Source: Variovorax davisae
Lineage (GTDB): Bacteria > Pseudomonadota > Gammaproteobacteria > Burkholderiales > Burkholderiaceae_C
Direction: 5' to 3'
Assembly: GCF_030316845.1 (NCBI RefSeq)
Contig: NZ_JASZYS010000010.1
Location: 62,001-126,000, forward strand
DNA length: 64,000 nucleotides
In this document: positions 8,884-16,866 of the stretch, one piece after another
How positions within the stretch are numbered: position 1 is the first letter of the stretch
Layout: the number at the start of each line of letters is the position of its first letter
The notes under the pieces: generated by a model
Database searches by the model: none
What the model saw: the letters and a program-made list of their open reading frames with translations, nothing else
What the model was told of the DNA's origin: nothing
Made by a program: the position numbers and the translations under genes

Positions 8884-11244
8884 TCAGAAGCGGTCCGCCA
8901 GCCCCATCGCCGGATCGCTGACCGAATGCCGGCCCGTTTCCAGGCGGCCGGCCAGGCGCCGGTGGAAGGCGGGGTCGGCATCGCAGGTCACGACGAAGTC
9001 GTACCACTGGCCGCTGGCGTCCAGGCTCCAGCGCATGCGGGTGTCGCCGCCGCCCTGGACCCGGATGCTCCACGAGCCGTCCTTGTTGCCGTTGTAGCGG
9101 CCGCGCTCGTCGCGCTCGTCGTTGCCATGGCCGTGGTCCTCATGGCGGTCCTTGCCGCCGCCTTCGTAGGCCTCGGGGCGGGCATAGAGCTTGTTGGACT
9201 GCACGGTGAAGCGGCAATCGCGACGCCCGTCGTTGCGCAGCTGGAGGTAGAGGTCGCCCTGGCGCCGCTCGTAGCCGACGCGGATCTCGGGCAGCGCCAC
9301 GCCGCCGGCGCGCAGCCGGTTCAGGTCGCCCTTGAAGTGGCGGTGGAAGCCGTTCGGCCCCAGCACCCAGAGGTCGTACAGGCCGGCGTCGTCGGTCATC
9401 GACGCCCAGTCGCCGGCCAGCTGCTTGCCGGGCTCGACCACGTAGCGGCGCGGCAGCCGGTCCGACAGGTGCAGCTTGTCGTACACGTGGAACACCGCGG
9501 CGGCCCGGCCGCTGTTGGCGAACAGCAGCTGCACGCGGCCGTTGAGCGCGTCGGTGCGCGCGCTGGCGTGCAGCTCGTAGGGCAGCGCGCGCGAGGGCCG
9601 CACGCCGGTGGCCTGCACCGGCAGCGCGGCGTCGGCGGCCGGGACGATCTTCGGCAGCGCCTGCTGGGCCACGGTCAGCGCGTCGGCATCGCCCTTGCTC
9701 GTGTGGCCGGCCAGGGTCGGCAGCGGCTCGTTGTTGGGGCGCTCGAAGTTGAAGGCGCTGGTGAGGTCGCTGCAGACGGCGCGGCGGTACTTGCTGATCT
9801 GCGGCTCGACCACGCCGAAGCACTTCTCGAGGAACATCAGCGTCGAGGTGTGGTCGCAGACCTGCGAGTTGACCCAGCCGCCGCGGCTCCAGGGCGAGAC
9901 CACCCACATCGGCACCCGCGGGCCGGGGCCGTAGGGCCGGCCGTCGACCGCGGGCTGGCTGGTGGTGGCGGGCGCGAAGTCGTGGTACTCGACCGCCACG
10001 TCGGCGGCGGCCAGCGTGCAGCCGCCGGCCAGCGTGCCGTCGGCATTGCGCGAAGGCACGGCCGGCGACGGCAGGTGGTCGAAGAAGCCGTCGTTCTCGT
10101 CGAAGTTGACCAGCAGTACGGTTTTGCTCCAGACCTCGGGGTTGGATGTCAGCGCATCCAGCACCTCCTGCACGTACCAGCCGCCCTTGGCCGGGCTCGA
10201 CGGCCCGGGATGCTCGCTGTAGGCCGAAGGCGAGATGATCCACGACACCGCCGGCAGGGTGCCGTTCCTGATGTCCTCGCGGAAGGTCTCCAGGAAGCCT
10301 TGCGGCATGGTGTTGCCGAAGCCCTTGGCCAGCGGGCTGAGCGCATCGTCGACCGCAGCGTCGTAGAGCGGGCCGGCCGCATCGACCGGCTGCGTGATGT
10401 CGGTGGCCGCCACGTAGACCGGGCGCCGCGCCGGCGGCATCTGCTCGATGGCGGCGCGCCAGTGGCGGAAGCCCATCATCTCGTTGCAGCCGTAGTTGTC
10501 GATCAGGCTCTGGTAGACCTTCCACTTCACGCCGGCCTTCTCGAGCCGGTCGGCGTAGGTGGTCCAGGTCCAGCCCTGGGTCGACGGGCCGATGTCGTTG
10601 CCGCCGTTGAACTGGTTGTTCAGCGCCGCCACCTCGACCTTGCTGCCGTCGACCGGGCTGATGCCGTTCGGGCCGTTGGTGCCGCTCCAGTAGAACAGGC
10701 GGTTCGCGATGGTGCCCGTGTGCATGCCGCAGTGGTAGTGGTCGCACAAGGTGAAGGCTTCGGCCAGCGCCCGCTGGAACGGGACTTCGGCGCCGTCGTA
10801 GTAGCCCAGCGACAGCAGGTTCTTGGCATCCGGCCACTTGTACATCCGGCCGTGGTCCCACGCCGCCTGCGAATCGGCCCAGGTGTGGGGCGTGCTGCCG
10901 GCGCGCTGGGCGTTGCCCTTGCTCGCGTCGAGGCGGTAGGGGACGTAGGTGCTCGGCGGCGTGGTCTTGGTATAGCTCTGGTAGAAGACGTTCTTGCCAT
11001 TGGGCGCCGGGACCGCCATGCGGTCGCCGTAGCCGCGCACCCCCTTGAAGGTGCCGAAATAGCTGTCGAAGGAACGGTTCTCCTGCATCAGCAAGACCAC
11101 GTGCTTGACGTCCTTGATGGTGCCGGTGTCGTGGTGGGCCGGGATCGCCAGCGCACGGCGGATGCTGGGCGGAAAGGCGGCCAGCGTGGCGGCGGCAATG
11201 CCGGTGGTGGTGGCGCTCTGGAGGAAATTGCGGCGTGAGGTCAT
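8884..11244 (-). CDS. Tat-exported phosphocholine-specific phospholipase C
   Basis: A 786-aa acid-phosphatase-superfamily enzyme that hydrolyses phosphatidylcholine or sphingomyelin outside the cytoplasm. The Tat signal is MTSRRNFLQSATTTGIAAAT. The catalytic core has HVVLLMQENRSFDSYFG and, later, VNFDENDGFFDHLPSP and RVPMWVVSPWSRGGWVNSQV, all hallmarks of the PlcH/PlcN family. Two C-terminal beta domains follow (about residues 520-785). A His/Asp/Gly-rich insert (GGGKDRHEDHGHGNDERDE, about residue 690) interrupts the last domain. It is much longer than PlcN-like enzymes (about 690). Such enzymes are often induced by phosphate starvation; no Pho box was identified here. Confidence 0.92.
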   Translation of the reverse strand: MTSRRNFLQSATTTGIAAATLAAFPPSIRRALAIPAHHDTGTIKDVKHVVLLMQENRSFDSYFGTFKGVRGYGDRMAVPAPNGKNVFYQSYTKTTPPSTYVPYRLDASKGNAQRAGSTPHTWADSQAAWDHGRMYKWPDAKNLLSLGYYDGAEVPFQRALAEAFTLCDHYHCGMHTGTIANRLFYWSGTNGPNGISPVDGSKVEVAALNNQFNGGNDIGPSTQGWTWTTYADRLEKAGVKWKVYQSLIDNYGCNEMMGFRHWRAAIEQMPPARRPVYVAATDITQPVDAAGPLYDAAVDDALSPLAKGFGNTMPQGFLETFREDIRNGTLPAVSWIISPSAYSEHPGPSSPAKGGWYVQEVLDALTSNPEVWSKTVLLVNFDENDGFFDHLPSPAVPSRNADGTLAGGCTLAAADVAVEYHDFAPATTSQPAVDGRPYGPGPRVPMWVVSPWSRGGWVNSQVCDHTSTLMFLEKCFGVVEPQISKYRRAVCSDLTSAFNFERPNNEPLPTLAGHTSKGDADALTVAQQALPKIVPAADAALPVQATGVRPSRALPYELHASARTDALNGRVQLLFANSGRAAAVFHVYDKLHLSDRLPRRYVVEPGKQLAGDWASMTDDAGLYDLWVLGPNGFHRHFKGDLNRLRAGGVALPEIRVGYERRQGDLYLQLRNDGRRDCRFTVQSNKLYARPEAYEGGGKDRHEDHGHGNDERDERGRYNGNKDGSWSIRVQGGGDTRMRWSLDASGQWYDFVVTCDADPAFHRRLAGRLETGRHSVSDPAMGLADRF

Positions 11245-11278
11245 GTCGGTGCGAGTGTCGGGGATCGGGCGGCGGGGG

Positions 11279-11473
11279 TCAGGGGGCGTAGCTCACGCTG
11301 GGCTGGCTGCCCGCGTCGGCGGCCGCCGGAGCGGCGTCGGTGGTGGTCTTGCCGGTGGTGGTGCCGGCCGCGGCGGCGGCGGTGCCGGTGCTGCTGCCGC
11401 CACCGCAGGCGGTCAGGGCGCAGGCCAGGGTCGACAGCGCAGCCAGGGCGCGAAAGGTGGGCCATGGGGACAT
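11279..11473 (-). CDS. Small Ala/Thr-rich lipoprotein
   Basis: A 64-aa protein beginning MSPWPTFRALAALSTLACAL, with a lipobox ALTAC (Cys at about residue 22) followed by GGGSSTG and a low-complexity Ala/Thr stretch. It lies 34 bases upstream of the phospholipase C gene on the same strand, so the two may be co-transcribed. There is no recognisable domain; an envelope-anchored accessory or a stress lipoprotein would fit. The frame is supported by the signal peptide and its stop at 11279-11281, but the gene is short. Confidence 0.6.
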   Translation of the reverse strand: MSPWPTFRALAALSTLACALTACGGGSSTGTAAAAAGTTTGKTTTDAAPAAADAGSQPSVSYAP

Positions 11474-11612
11474 AGGGGGAACACTCCGTGTCTTGGAATC
11501 GTGGGGCATTCGAAGGCTAGGCAAGCGCCGTGACGTTGCGATGAAGCGACGATGACATTGCGCTGCGCGGGCTAAGATCGGCGCCTCTTTCAACCACCGA
11601 CCGGAGGCCACC

Positions 11613-11678
11613 ATGGAAAGCCACATCGCCCCATCCATCGCGCTCACCCGGTCCGTCGCGTCCCACCTGGCTGGCTGA
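11613..11678 (+). CDS. Possible 21-codon leader peptide upstream of the GNAT gene
   Basis: A short frame, MESHIAPSIALTRSVASHLAG, preceded by a good Shine-Dalgarno (CCGGAGG, 8 bases upstream). It lies in an otherwise empty 325-bp gap (11474-11798), followed by a GC-rich stretch with several short inverted repeats and then by the GNAT start at 11799. A translated leader or uORF is possible. Alternatively it is a chance frame in a 5' UTR. Nothing else was seen in the gap. Confidence 0.3.
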   Translation: MESHIAPSIALTRSVASHLAG

Positions 11679-11798
11679 AGCTGGCGGCCCTGCGCCGCGG
11701 CCCCCGCCTCACCGCCGCGAACCGCCTGAGTTCCAGCGGCCGCCGCCGACACGAGCCGGCAGCGGCCCTGTCGTCTTTGACATCGAGGCATACCCCCC

Positions 11799-12854
11799 AT
11801 GTTTGGAAACGAAAGAGATTCGATCGCGGTCCGCTTCTTTGATCCCGAGGCCGCTTCACCCGAGGACTGGGCGAGGCTGCACGCATTCCGCCGCGCCCGC
11901 CAGGCCGAAGACCATCCCGGCGAGCCGGTGCTGCCCGACGCCGACTTCGAGCGCGAACTGCACCTGCAGCGCCCGCTGGGCGAGTCGCGCCGCTTCATCG
12001 CCACCCGGCAGGGCGAATTCGTCGGCAACCTGATCCTGATGTTTCGCCGTGACGGCTCGCCCGGCTGCGAGGACTTCGCCGCCCACGTGGACGCGGCCGG
12101 CGGCGTGCTGCGTGCGCACCGCCGCCAGGGCATCGGCCGGGCGCTGGCCGGGACGCTGCTCGCGTTCATGCAGGCACAAGGCCGGACGACGGCCACCTTC
12201 AAGGTGCACCTGCCGGACGGCAACGCGTTCATGGCGGCCCTCGGCGCCGTCAGCAGGTACCACAGCGCCGAGAACCGCCTGCGCCTCGATGCGCTCGACT
12301 GGCCCGCGCTCGCGCGCTGGCGCGAGGCGGTGCCGCTGGCCGCCGACGGGCTGCGCTGGGAGGTGCACGCAGGGCGGGTGCCGATGGCGCGGCTGGCCCC
12401 GCTGATGGCGCCCTTCTCGGCGCTGATCGACGAGCAACCGCTCGACGCGCTGGAGGTGCCGCGCATGCGCTACGAGCTGCCGGGCTACGTGAGCTGGTAC
12501 GAGGACATGGACCGCCGGGGCGGCGAGCACTTCCTGGTGCTGCTGTGCCACGGCGACGAGGTGGCCGCGATGTGCGATGCCAGCTGGGACGCGCGCTTTC
12601 CGGAGCGGGTCTACCAGCAGCTCACGGCCGTGGCCCGGCCCTGGCGCGGCCGGGGCCTGGCCAAGGCGGTGAAGGCCGCCATGCTGGAGCTCGTCCACGC
12701 GCGGCACCCGGGCGTCGGGACCATGATCACCCACAACGCGCACGCCAACGCGCCCATGCTGTCGATCAACGAGCGCCTGGGCTTCGCGCGGCATCGCGAC
12801 GACCGCACCTACCAACTCGACCGCACGATGCTGGCGTCGGCCCTGGCGCGCTAG
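11799..12854 (+). CDS. Tandem GNAT-domain acetyltransferase
   Basis: A 351-aa protein with two Gcn5-related acetyltransferase folds. The first (about residues 15-170) has the acetyl-CoA loop in GVLRAHRRQGIGRALAGTLL. The second (about 195-345) has VARPWRGRGLAKAVKAAML followed by ITHNAHANAPMLSINERLGF, a conserved segment in which Asn and the NxxxxxxNxxLGF pattern bind CoA. Substrate is unknown; double-GNAT proteins often acetylate amines or antibiotics. The stop codon overlaps the stop of the convergent dehydrogenase by 4 bases. Confidence 0.85.
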   Translation: MFGNERDSIAVRFFDPEAASPEDWARLHAFRRARQAEDHPGEPVLPDADFERELHLQRPLGESRRFIATRQGEFVGNLILMFRRDGSPGCEDFAAHVDAAGGVLRAHRRQGIGRALAGTLLAFMQAQGRTTATFKVHLPDGNAFMAALGAVSRYHSAENRLRLDALDWPALARWREAVPLAADGLRWEVHAGRVPMARLAPLMAPFSALIDEQPLDALEVPRMRYELPGYVSWYEDMDRRGGEHFLVLLCHGDEVAAMCDASWDARFPERVYQQLTAVARPWRGRGLAKAVKAAMLELVHARHPGVGTMITHNAHANAPMLSINERLGFARHRDDRTYQLDRTMLASALAR

Positions 12855-13735
12855 GGGCGGGGCGCGCGCCCGCGCAGTCGCAGCAGGATCGCCGCGTTGT
12901 CGAGTTCGCCCTCGCCCTGCGCCACGGCCTCCTCCAGCAGCTGCGCGTGAACGCGCGAGAACGGCAGCTCCAGCGCCGCGGCGCCGGCGCTGTCCAGCAT
13001 CAGCCGCACGTCCTTCAGGTGCTGGCGGATGCGCGAGCGCGGCGCGAAGTCGCCGTCGACCATCAGCGGGCCCTTGATCCTGGCGGCCTCGGAATTCGCC
13101 GGGCTGGCCAGCACCAGGTCGAGGAACTGCCGGGGGTCGAGGCCCAGGCTCTGCGCGAACGCCAGGCCCTCGGCGAAGACGGCGCGGTTGAGCCCCAGCA
13201 CCAGGTTGGTGGCCAGCTTGGCCTTGGCGCCCATGCCGGGCGGCCCGACGTGGATCCAGCGGTGGGCGAGCGCCGACAGCACGGGCGCGGCCCGCGCCAC
13301 GGCGGCGTCATCGGCGCCGACGAGGGCCGTCGCCTCGCCCGCGCCGATCTGCTCGCTCGACCCCGAGAGCGGCGCCTCGACCAGGTCGATGCCGCGCGCC
13401 TGCAGCCGGCGGCCCAGTGCCACCAGCAGGTCCGGCGAGCCGGTGGAACAGTCGATCACCAGGGCGACCCGGCTGCCCGGGCCCAGCAGCCCGTGCTCGC
13501 CTTCGAGCACCTGGAGCGCGCCGTGGGTGTCGAACACCGCCAGCACGACCGTGTCGACCGATCGACCCAGCGCCGGCAGCGAGCCGGCGCCCTCCCCGCC
13601 CGCGGCCTCGAAGGCCTGCGCCGCCTCCGGCCGCAGGTCGTGGCCCAGCGTGCGCCAGCCGGCGGCCCGCAGGCGCTGACCGAGCGCCTGGCCGACCAGG
13701 CCGAGGCCGACGATGCCGATGGTGGCGGGCTGCAT
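12851..13735 (-). CDS. NAD(P)-dependent beta-hydroxyacid dehydrogenase (3-hydroxyisobutyrate dehydrogenase family)
   Basis: A 294-aa dehydrogenase. It has an N-terminal Rossmann motif (IGIVGLGLVGQALGQRL), a DCSTGSPD segment, the substrate-binding VEAPLSGSSEQIGAGEATALVG and the catalytic-Lys helix GAKAKLATNLVLG near residue 175. It lies downstream of the SDR gene (1-base gap) and the Bug receptor gene on the same strand, so the three are one operon facing away from the LysR gene at 15513. Together they suggest uptake and oxidation of a hydroxy acid; the substrate is unknown. Confidence 0.9.
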   Translation of the reverse strand: MQPATIGIVGLGLVGQALGQRLRAAGWRTLGHDLRPEAAQAFEAAGGEGAGSLPALGRSVDTVVLAVFDTHGALQVLEGEHGLLGPGSRVALVIDCSTGSPDLLVALGRRLQARGIDLVEAPLSGSSEQIGAGEATALVGADDAAVARAAPVLSALAHRWIHVGPPGMGAKAKLATNLVLGLNRAVFAEGLAFAQSLGLDPRQFLDLVLASPANSEAARIKGPLMVDGDFAPRSRIRQHLKDVRLMLDSAGAAALELPFSRVHAQLLEEAVAQGEGELDNAAILLRLRGRAPRP

Positions 13736-14434
13736 CTAGGCCTCCAGCGAAGCGCCGCCGCAGACCTGGATGTCCTGCCCGGTGATCGCCGCGGCGAGCG
13801 GCGAGAGCAGAAAGGCCACCAGCGCGGCGACCTCCTCGGGCCGGATCAGCCGCCCCATGGGCGTCAGCCGGGGCTGCGCCGACTGGCGCCGAGGGTCCTG
13901 CGTCATGGCCGTCTCGGTGGCCGCCGGCGAGACCACGTTGACCGTGATGCCCGCGGCCGCCACCTCCGCCGCCCAGCTGCGCGCCAGCGAGACCAGGGCC
14001 GCCTTGGTGGCCGCGTACTGGCTGCGGCCGGCAATGCCGCGCGCGACCCGGCTGCCCACCAGCACCACCCGCCCGCCGCCGGCGCTCGCCATCTGGGGCA
14101 CCAGCCGGTCGGCCAGGCGAGCGGCCGCATCCACGTGCAGCCGCCACATCTGCTCGCCCGCGGCGCCGTTGAGTTGGCCCAGCCGGCCAACCCGCAGCAC
14201 GCCCGCAGCGTGCACCAGCGCCTGCACCGGCCTCTGCGCCCGCAGCGCGGCCTCGGTCGCAGCGGCGTCGCACAGGTCCAGCTCGACGCCATGGAAGCGG
14301 CAGTCCTCGATCTGCGCCGGCGCGCGGTCGAGGCCGGTCACCGACCAGCCGTCGGCCAGCAGGGCACGGCTGATGGCCAGCCCGATGCCCGAGCTGCTGC
14401 CGCTCACCAGCGCCCGCCGTTCCTCATTCGACAC
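13736..14434 (-). CDS. Short-chain dehydrogenase/reductase
   Basis: A 232-aa SDR with the cofactor motif SGSSSGIGLAISRALL near residue 11, a VHAAGVLRVG (NNAG-equivalent) segment near 80, a VLVGSRVARG segment with the catalytic Ser, and SQYAATKAA (YxxxK) near residue 148. The end QDIQVCGGASLEA is the usual SDR C-terminus. It overlaps the Bug receptor gene's 3' end by 11 bases and abuts the dehydrogenase gene, so it is translationally coupled. Redox role on the cargo of the adjacent receptor is a reasonable inference. Confidence 0.9.
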   Translation of the reverse strand: MSNEERRALVSGSSSGIGLAISRALLADGWSVTGLDRAPAQIEDCRFHGVELDLCDAAATEAALRAQRPVQALVHAAGVLRVGRLGQLNGAAGEQMWRLHVDAAARLADRLVPQMASAGGGRVVLVGSRVARGIAGRSQYAATKAALVSLARSWAAEVAAAGITVNVVSPAATETAMTQDPRRQSAQPRLTPMGRLIRPEEVAALVAFLLSPLAAAITGQDIQVCGGASLEA

Positions 14435-15383
14435 GGATCTGCCCCTCGGTGATGATCTTCTGCGACTTGGCCATGTCGGCCGCCTGGAAGCGGGCGAAGT
14501 CCTCCACCGAGCCGGGCGTGAAGACCAGCCCCTGCTGCGTGAAGCGCTCCCGCAGCTCCGAGGCCAGCGCCTTGTTCACTTCGGCGTTGAGCCGCTTGAC
14601 GATCTCGGGCGGCGTCTTGGCCGGCGCCCAGAAGCCGTACCAGCTGTAGAACTCGAAGCCCGGCAGGCTCTCGGCCACGGTCGGCACCTCGGGCAGGCTG
14701 GCGGCGCGCTTGTCGGAGGTCACGGCGATCACCCGCAACATGCCCGAGCGGTGGTATTGCAGCGAGCCGAGGATCGGGTCGATGAAGCCGCCGATCTGGC
14801 CGCCGATCAGGTCCTGGAAGGCCGGCGCCGTGCCCTTGTACGGCACCACCAGGTAGTCGATGCCGGCCGAGCGCTTCAGCAGCTCGGTGGCCAGGTGCCC
14901 GGCCGATCCGATCGAGCCGACGGCGAAGGTCATCTTGCCGGGGTTGGCCTTGGCGTAGGCCTGCAGGGAGGCGATGTCGGTCACCGGCAGGCTCTTGCTG
15001 ATCGCCACCGACAGCGGCGCCTTGGCGACCAGCGCCACCGGCGCGAAGTCCTGCGTGACCGCATACGGCACCGACTTCATGGTCATGGGCGCGGTCACGA
15101 AGGTGGAGGCATTGAACAGCAGCGTGTGGCCGTCCGCCGCCGCCTTGGCGACCTGGTCGGCGCCGATCACGCCGTTGCCGCCGGCCCGGTTCTCGATCAC
15201 GAAGGGCTGGCCGAGCTGGTCCTGCAGCTTCTGGGCCACGGCGCGTCCGAGGGTGTCGAGGGTGCCTCCGGGCGGGAACGGAATGATCACCCGCACCGGG
15301 TGCGAGGGATAGGTCTGGGCCGACGCCGACCAGGCGCAAAGGCCCAGCACGACGGCGCCGAGCAGGCGGGTGGCGATCTTCAT
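14424..15383 (-). CDS. Bug-family tripartite tricarboxylate transporter substrate-binding protein
   Basis: A 319-aa periplasmic receptor. The signal peptide is MKIATRLLGAVVLGLCAWSASAQ. The mature start TYPSHPVRVIIPFPPGGTLD contains the conserved P-GG-x-D loop that coordinates carboxylates. The second motif, ENRAGGNGVIGADQVAKA, is also present. It is the first gene of a three-gene operon. Burkholderiales carry many such orphan receptors without the TctAB membrane parts, and none is seen here. The ligand is unknown, presumably an organic acid metabolised by the SDR and dehydrogenase. Confidence 0.93.
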   Translation of the reverse strand: MKIATRLLGAVVLGLCAWSASAQTYPSHPVRVIIPFPPGGTLDTLGRAVAQKLQDQLGQPFVIENRAGGNGVIGADQVAKAAADGHTLLFNASTFVTAPMTMKSVPYAVTQDFAPVALVAKAPLSVAISKSLPVTDIASLQAYAKANPGKMTFAVGSIGSAGHLATELLKRSAGIDYLVVPYKGTAPAFQDLIGGQIGGFIDPILGSLQYHRSGMLRVIAVTSDKRAASLPEVPTVAESLPGFEFYSWYGFWAPAKTPPEIVKRLNAEVNKALASELRERFTQQGLVFTPGSVEDFARFQAADMAKSQKIITEGQIRVE

Positions 15384-15452
15384 CCGGTTGTCTCCTGTTG
15401 TGGCCGGCGCGTCCCGCGGAAGGCGCGCCGTGGCCCTAATCTAGGAACGAGA

Positions 15453-15487
15453 GGCAATCAGGTCAAATAATGTTTTCTGACATTGCC
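15453..15487. promoter_or_regulatory. Candidate LysR-type operator between the Bug receptor operon and its divergent regulator
   Basis: An interrupted dyad in the 129-bp divergent gap: GGCAATCAG at 15453-15461 faces CTGACATTGCC at 15477-15487, with nested GTCA/TGAC and AATG/CATT arms. It lies 26 bases upstream of the LysR start and about 70 bases upstream of the receptor start, the usual site for LysR autoregulation and activation of the divergent operon. Binding is inferred. Confidence 0.5.
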
Positions 15488-15512
15488 ATCAATCCAACTG
15501 ATACCGTAGCGC

Positions 15513-16409
15513 ATGGACCAGCGACAGATCCAGTACTTCGTCTGCCTCTACGAGGAGGGCTCGGTGACGCGGGCCGCCCAGCGGCTGCACATCGTGCAGC
15601 CGGCGCTGAGCATGCAGATCGCCAAGCTCGAGGACGAACTGGGCCGCCAGCTGTTCGTGCGCGGCAGCAAGGGCATGACGCCGACGGCGCACGCCACCCA
15701 CATGTACGCGCTGTTCCTGCCCGTGCTGGCCGATTTCGAGCGCGCGCGGGCCCAGCTGCTCGCGACCAGCAGCGAACTGGCAGGGCACGCGCGCATCGGC
15801 CTGCCGGCCAGCATCGCGCAAGACCTCCTGGCGCCGGCGCTGCTCGCGTTCTCTTCCATGCACCCGCAGGTGAGCGTCTCGGTGACGGAGGCCTACACCG
15901 AGGCGCTGGTGCAGGGCGTCGCCGCCGGCCAGCTCGACGCCGCGATCCTCAACAAGCCGCGGCGGCTGATGCTGAAGGCGCAGCCGGTGCTGCGCGAGGG
16001 CCTGGTGCTGGTCACCGCGACCTCGCACCGGCCCCTGCCGGCCCAGGTGAGCTTCCGCCAGGCCGTGAAGATGCCGCTGGTGCTGCCGACGCGCCAGCAC
16101 GGCCTGCGGGCGATCGTCGAGAGCGCCTGCGAGGCCGCCGGCCTGCAGGTGCACTGCGCCTGGGAGGTCGACTCGCTGGGCGCGATCATGCAGCTGGTGC
16201 AGCAGCGGCCCGAACTCGCCTCGCTGCTGCCGCGCACCGCCGTGCGCAGCCGGCTGGCGGAGGGCAGCCTGCGGGCGCACCGGGTGGTCGGCCCGGCGCT
16301 GGCGCGCGAGCTGGTCTGCGTCTCGCATCCGACGCGGCCGGTCGCGCCGCCGGCGGCGGCCTTCCTGGAGGTGCTGATCCGGCAGATCCGGGAGAGCGGC
16401 GGGCGCTGA
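15513..16409 (+). CDS. LysR-family transcriptional regulator
   Basis: A 298-aa regulator with an N-terminal winged HTH (IQYFVCLYEEGSVTRAAQRL, then QPALSMQIAKLEDELGRQLF) and a periplasmic-binding-protein-like effector domain from about residue 90 (GHARIGLPASIAQDLL). Length is typical. It is divergent from the Bug-SDR-dehydrogenase operon, which it most likely controls together with its own gene. The effector is probably the substrate or a product of that operon. Its 3' end is 3 bases from the convergent SnoaL-like gene. Confidence 0.92.
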   Translation: MDQRQIQYFVCLYEEGSVTRAAQRLHIVQPALSMQIAKLEDELGRQLFVRGSKGMTPTAHATHMYALFLPVLADFERARAQLLATSSELAGHARIGLPASIAQDLLAPALLAFSSMHPQVSVSVTEAYTEALVQGVAAGQLDAAILNKPRRLMLKAQPVLREGLVLVTATSHRPLPAQVSFRQAVKMPLVLPTRQHGLRAIVESACEAAGLQVHCAWEVDSLGAIMQLVQQRPELASLLPRTAVRSRLAEGSLRAHRVVGPALARELVCVSHPTRPVAPPAAAFLEVLIRQIRESGGR

Positions 16410-16412
16410 GGC

Positions 16413-16808
16413 CTACTTGGCGAGCCGGGCGGCCGTGTCCGCCGTGCCGACCCAGCGGCTGATCTTGCTGCCGTCCTTCCAGCTGAAGACCTGGACCCAT
16501 TCGGACTCGTGCACCTTGCCGTCCGGCAGCGCCCGGCCCTTGGTGCGGCCCAGCACAGTCACGTGGCCGGGGCCTTCGAGGAACTCGCGCGGCTCGAACT
16601 CCAGGATCTCGTCGGCCTGCGCCAGCTTGCCGAAGAACTCGGCCACCTGCTGCTTGCCCCTGCAGGTGCCGCCGTAGGGCGTGCCGGTTTCCGGGCTGGC
16701 CAGGAATCGCCATTCGACGTCGTCGGCAAGGAGCTCGAGCAACGCCGGAATGTCACGGCGGCCGAATGCGGCGTAGCCCTGCTTCGCGATCTCGGTGGGA
16801 GTACCCAT
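16413..16808 (-). CDS. SnoaL-like / NTF2-fold protein
   Basis: A 131-aa protein beginning MGTPTEIAKQGYAAFGRRDI, followed by LLELLADDVEWRF, the standard start of SnoaL-like polyketide-cyclase-fold proteins (PF12680-like), and GRTKGRALPDGKVHESEWVQVF. Catalytic function in this family varies widely and cannot be inferred. A GTG or ATG start further upstream is not needed: GGAGAG lies just before the ATG at 16806-16808. It is convergent with the LysR gene. Confidence 0.85.
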   Translation of the reverse strand: MGTPTEIAKQGYAAFGRRDIPALLELLADDVEWRFLASPETGTPYGGTCRGKQQVAEFFGKLAQADEILEFEPREFLEGPGHVTVLGRTKGRALPDGKVHESEWVQVFSWKDGSKISRWVGTADTAARLAK

Positions 16809-16866
16809 GGCGACTCTCCTTGCAAATTTGAGGGCGAGTATTTTAGTACTACATGACTTCACTCCG

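Noticed and set aside
8791..11238. Long plus-strand open frame opposite the phospholipase C gene
   Set aside because: It is the antisense shadow of the high-GC gene, with Val/Ala/Arg-rich composition and no RBS or domain.
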